Assembly: GCA_031418775.1 (NCBI GenBank)
Contig: JANOJN010000033.1
Coordinates: forward strand, 1-7,231
Reading direction: 5' to 3'
Length of the DNA stretch: 7,231 nucleotides
Source: JANLQX01 sp031418775
GTDB lineage: Bacteria; Actinomycetota; Acidimicrobiia; Acidimicrobiales; JANYDT01
Shown here: in pieces, positions 5,484 through 7,231 of the stretch
How the letters are laid out: each line of letters begins with the position of its first letter
Numbering within the stretch: the first letter of the stretch is position 1
The notes under the pieces: model-generated
Database searches by the model: none
Seen by the model: the letters and a program-made list of their open reading frames with translations, nothing else
What the model was told of the DNA's origin: nothing
Made by a program: the position numbers and the translations under genes

Positions 5484-6008
5484 CTAGAGGGCGAGCATCG
5501 GTGTTGTCCCCGCACGCATCGCGTGGGACACACCACTCGGGTGCTCCATGCGATCCCCCGGTGACCGCCGGGTCATCAGTCCCGCTCCCGCCTGCCACTC
5601 GCTCGCACCGGCCAGCAGGTGATACGCCTCTTCGGCCGGGTGCGCGTGAGGCGAGTAGAAGGTACCCGGGGCGAGATACAACAGGCCGATCGAAACCTTC
5701 GCGTGCGACACGATCCCGGTGGGCCCCACGAGCTCGCAGTATACGTAGCGGCTCAGAAACGATTCGTCTGTGTACGTAGGGTTCTGCCGCCATGGCATCC
5801 CCAGCATGCGAGGGCGGAGGGCGTCGAGAAATGTCTCCGTCCTTTCGTCGCCGATCAGCTCGCCGACGGACAGGGCGATGGACGACGACCCAACCGTGCT
5901 CGTCGAGGACACGTCGAACCCGGACACCGCTCTTTCCATCGCTTCGACGGCATCGGACCATGGCTCGGCGAGGCGAAGGTAGGAGGCTGCCGCGTCGAAC
6001 AGAGTCAT
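5484..6008 (-). CDS. DMSP-lyase-like (DddL/DddQ-type) cupin, probably 3'-truncated
   Basis: A 174-residue protein from the ATG at 6008, where the sequence MTLFDAAASYLRLAEPW begins; the frame extends to an ATG at 6284, but the extra 92 residues look non-coding. The C-terminal cupin resembles the dimethylsulfoniopropionate lyase family: GLLYLAPGTFYSPHAHPAEE (108-127), YHLLAGASEW (129-138) and HPSGVSHAMRAG (156-167). Expected metal ligands are present: H121, H123, E127, Y129 and H162. Such enzymes cleave DMSP to dimethyl sulfide and acrylate, though many relatives are untested. The frame stops at TAG 5486-5484 after ALLAL-like text (PMLAL). Past it, the same frame reads V, a second TAG, then RGDLITPARFVPDA and TGA at 5433. 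In my recollection of the family this is the LALYLWxGDL segment, so the two TAGs stand at Tyr and Trp positions. A decaying gene or TAG readthrough is possible. The upstream Shine-Dalgarno is weak. Confidence 0.7.
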   Translation of the reverse strand: MTLFDAAASYLRLAEPWSDAVEAMERAVSGFDVSSTSTVGSSSIALSVGELIGDERTETFLDALRPRMLGMPWRQNPTYTDESFLSRYVYCELVGPTGIVSHAKVSIGLLYLAPGTFYSPHAHPAEEAYHLLAGASEWQAGAGLMTRRSPGDRMEHPSGVSHAMRAGTTPMLAL

Positions 6009-6266
6009 CGGCTTCAGTGTCTCGCATCGACGGACTCCGATGAGCCCGTCGCGGCCGAGAAACGACTCCGGACACCACCACGTCTTGTCGTCGATGAGCG
6101 TTCTCCCGTTCGATCGACAAACTGTGAGGTGCTTAGGGCGTTCATGACACGATCCCTTTACCGCCAATTGACCCTTCGACAAGCTCACTTTGGCCAACGG
6201 CCATGAACAGTGGCGGAAAGACTTCGACCAGCCCGTGGCCGGTCCGAAACCCGAAAGCGCCTGGGC

Positions 6267-6301
6267 CGCTAACCAAATGAACACACATCATTTGGTTAGC
6301 G
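6267..6301. promoter_or_regulatory. Perfect 14-bp inverted repeat, 7-nt loop
   Basis: Arm cgctaaccaaatga (6267-6280) is the exact reverse complement of tcatttggttagcg (6288-6301), around the spacer acacaca. It is AT-richer than its surroundings and lies roughly 35-70 bp upstream of the probable -10 box of the secreted-protein gene. No T-tract follows on either strand, so a dimeric regulator site is favoured over a terminator; a stable RNA or DNA hairpin is the alternative. Confidence 0.8.
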
Positions 6302-6334
6302 CACATACTGCTCTGGAAACGCGTCACTTCGTCG

Positions 6335-6363
6335 TGATAAGATAGGGAATCGAAAAGAAGGGG
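6335..6363 (+). promoter_or_regulatory. Extended -10 promoter and ribosome binding site for the secreted protein
   Basis: TG-a-TAAGAT at 6335-6343 fits an extended -10 box; a -35 match is poor (ggaaac at 6315-6320). AGAAGGGGG at about 6356-6364 is a purine-rich Shine-Dalgarno five to seven bases before ATG 6370. The leader would be about 20 nt. Confidence 0.45.
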
Positions 6364-6369
6364 GACTTC

Positions 6370-7215
6370 ATGCGCGCTACCCGCGTTCTGCTTGCCACCG
6401 CCGTGGCTTCCGTCACCATCGTCACCCTGTTCCCGTCAAGTGCACCCGCCAACCACTCGTGGGGCGGGTACCACTGGGCTCGGACAGCGAACCCTTTCAC
6501 GCTGAAGCTCGGCGACAACGTGGGTTTGGCTTGGAATAAGTCTCTCAGTGTCGCCTCGACGGACTGGAGCAATAGTGGGGTCTTGGACACCACGTTGGTC
6601 GCCGGAAATGCCGGTTCCCGCTGCAAGCCGACCGCTGGGCGCGTCGAGGTGTGCGCGAAGTCCTACGGCAGCAACGGCTGGCTCGGCTTGGCGCAGATCT
6701 GGATCAGTGGCGGCCACATCACGCAGGGCACCACGAAGATGAACGACACGTACTTCTCGACGGGCACCTACAACACGCCGGAGTGGCGGAGTCTCGTGAT
6801 GTGCCAAGAAGTCGGCCACACCTTCGGCCTCGGTCACCAAGACGAGGACTTCACCAACCCGAACCTGAACACCTGCATGGACTACACGAACTCCCCCGGC
6901 ACGAACCAACACCCGAACGCGCACGACTTCGCGCAACTCTCGAGCATTTACAATCACCTCGACGGCTCGACCACCCTGGCGGCGACGCCGGCGTCGATCG
7001 GGCAGGACACGTTCGACACCCCCGAAACCTGGGGACGCAAGACCCACAGCTCGAACGCCGGCAAGCACGAGCAGTTTGAGCGTGACCTCGGTAACGGCAA
7101 CCTCCTGATCACCGAGGTCATCTGGGTCGACGACACCCTCCTCGGCAACGAAGACCGGGGCAACGGCAGCCGCGGCAACGACAGCCGAGGCAACGGCAAC
7201 GGCAACCGCGGCTGA
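6370..7215 (+). CDS. Secreted metzincin-like protein with degenerate zinc motif
   Basis: A 281-residue protein with a clear Sec signal peptide: positive start (MRATR), hydrophobic stretch 7-21 and an AxA site (SAPA, cleavage after A27). The mature part has a metzincin-like signature, C145-QEVGHTFGLGH156-QDED, followed by TCMDYT (168-173), where M170 would be the Met-turn. A metzincin needs HExxHxxGxxH; here the first His is Q146, while E147, H150, G153 and H156 remain. Cysteines 85, 95, 145 and 169 could form two disulfides, with 145 and 169 bracketing the site. The C-terminus (263-281) is a Gly/Asn/Arg tail of RGNGS-type repeats. It may be an extracellular metallopeptidase using an altered ligand set or an inactive relative. 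The N-terminal GGYHWARTANPFTLKLGDNV resembles the start of other actinobacterial secreted proteins of this kind, from memory. The start is supported by the preceding ribosome binding site. No propeptide with a cysteine switch was recognised. Confidence 0.85.
   Translation: MRATRVLLATAVASVTIVTLFPSSAPANHSWGGYHWARTANPFTLKLGDNVGLAWNKSLSVASTDWSNSGVLDTTLVAGNAGSRCKPTAGRVEVCAKSYGSNGWLGLAQIWISGGHITQGTTKMNDTYFSTGTYNTPEWRSLVMCQEVGHTFGLGHQDEDFTNPNLNTCMDYTNSPGTNQHPNAHDFAQLSSIYNHLDGSTTLAATPASIGQDTFDTPETWGRKTHSSNAGKHEQFERDLGNGNLLITEVIWVDDTLLGNEDRGNGSRGNDSRGNGNGNRG
7156..7212 (+). repeat. 15-bp coding repeat, C-terminal RGN tail
   Basis: Three 15-bp units encode RGNGS (7156-7170), RGNDS (7171-7185) and RGNGN (7186-7200), then GNRG and TGA. 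It makes a flexible, basic, hydrophilic tail on the secreted protein; copy number could change in frame. The 16 bases after the stop show no terminator. Confidence 0.8.
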
Positions 7216-7231
7216 ACCCGAGGCCGGGGCG

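Larger units (their letters stand above)
6009..6369. other. Divergent intergenic region, cupin and secreted protein
   Basis: 361 bp between divergent genes. It holds a perfect 14-bp inverted repeat (6267-6301), a plausible promoter and ribosome binding site for the downstream secreted protein (6335-6363), a tggcc-aac-ggcca small hairpin around 6191-6203 and the 16-mer cccttcgacaagctca at 6172-6187. A 43-codon minus-strand frame (6145-6014) ends five bases before the cupin ATG, but its third codon positions are not GC-rich and it resembles nothing known, so it is not called. The segment appears less GC-rich than the genes on either side. Confidence 0.6.

Noticed and set aside
5256..5500. Plus-strand open frame with DDEEIDDEELLCFISA repeats
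   Set aside because: It has no ATG and no credible start; its openness follows from a 66-bp repeat unit free of stops in that frame.
5246..5536. Minus-strand frame rich in Ser with LHGLFLTREL repeats
   Set aside because: It arises from the 66-bp repeat and overlaps the cupin 3' end in another frame; no ribosome binding site or family match was seen.
6014..6145. 43-codon minus-strand frame ending five bases before the cupin ATG, with AAGGGA upstream
   Set aside because: Third codon positions are not GC-rich as in real genes here and the product resembles nothing; kept only as a possible leader peptide.
6009..6284. N-terminal extension of the cupin to the ATG at 6284
   Set aside because: The extra 92 residues have no family resemblance, and the segment contains repeat-like and palindromic intergenic DNA; the ATG at 6008 fits the start of the recognisable protein better.

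Overview
The window is GC-rich, with a strong C/G bias at third codon positions. It carries a DUF222/HNH endonuclease of the type multiplied in Actinomycetota, a lone bacterial P450, a crotonase and a secreted protein with a degenerate metzincin motif. Together these suggest a high-GC actinobacterium, possibly Acidimicrobiia/Ilumatobacter-like. That placement is inference from gene content; there is no rRNA or marker gene here.

Layout. (1) 3-1253 (+): 3' part of a DUF222-HNH endonuclease gene whose 5' end lies outside the window. (2) 1254-1464: two tandem 108-bp units that include the 3' end of the next gene. (3) 2625-1435 (-): a two-gene operon, crotonase then a GFA/CENP-V-type zinc protein, 9 nt apart. 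(4) 2626-2908: divergent intergenic region with a perfect 10-bp inverted repeat and a 14-bp tandem repeat. (5) 2909-3730 (+): a PanB (ketopantoate hydroxymethyltransferase) homologue that appears to lack four of the five classical active-site residues. (6) 3731-3997: convergent gap with an 8-bp microsatellite. (7) 5221-3998 (-): cytochrome P450. (8) 5222-5483: a 66-bp tandem duplication and a 15-bp repeat. (9) 6008-5484 (-): DMSP-lyase-like cupin that ends early; two TAG codons interrupt what looks like its ancestral C-terminus. (10) 6009-6369: divergent spacer with a perfect 14-bp inverted repeat and a probable promoter. (11) 6370-7215 (+): secreted metzincin-like protein with Gln in place of the first zinc His.

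The genes do not form one obvious pathway. Crotonase and GFA are probably co-transcribed. The cupin and P450 lie in the same direction but 262 bp apart. A link through DMSP, acrylate and C1 chemistry (cupin lyase, crotonase, GFA protein) can be imagined but rests only on proximity. The more notable themes are enzymes whose family-defining residues are substituted (PanB-like, crotonase, metzincin-like) and an unusual density of tandem repeats, two of which duplicate the 3' end of the adjacent gene with units divisible by three. No CRISPR array, tRNA, rRNA or insertion sequence was recognised.
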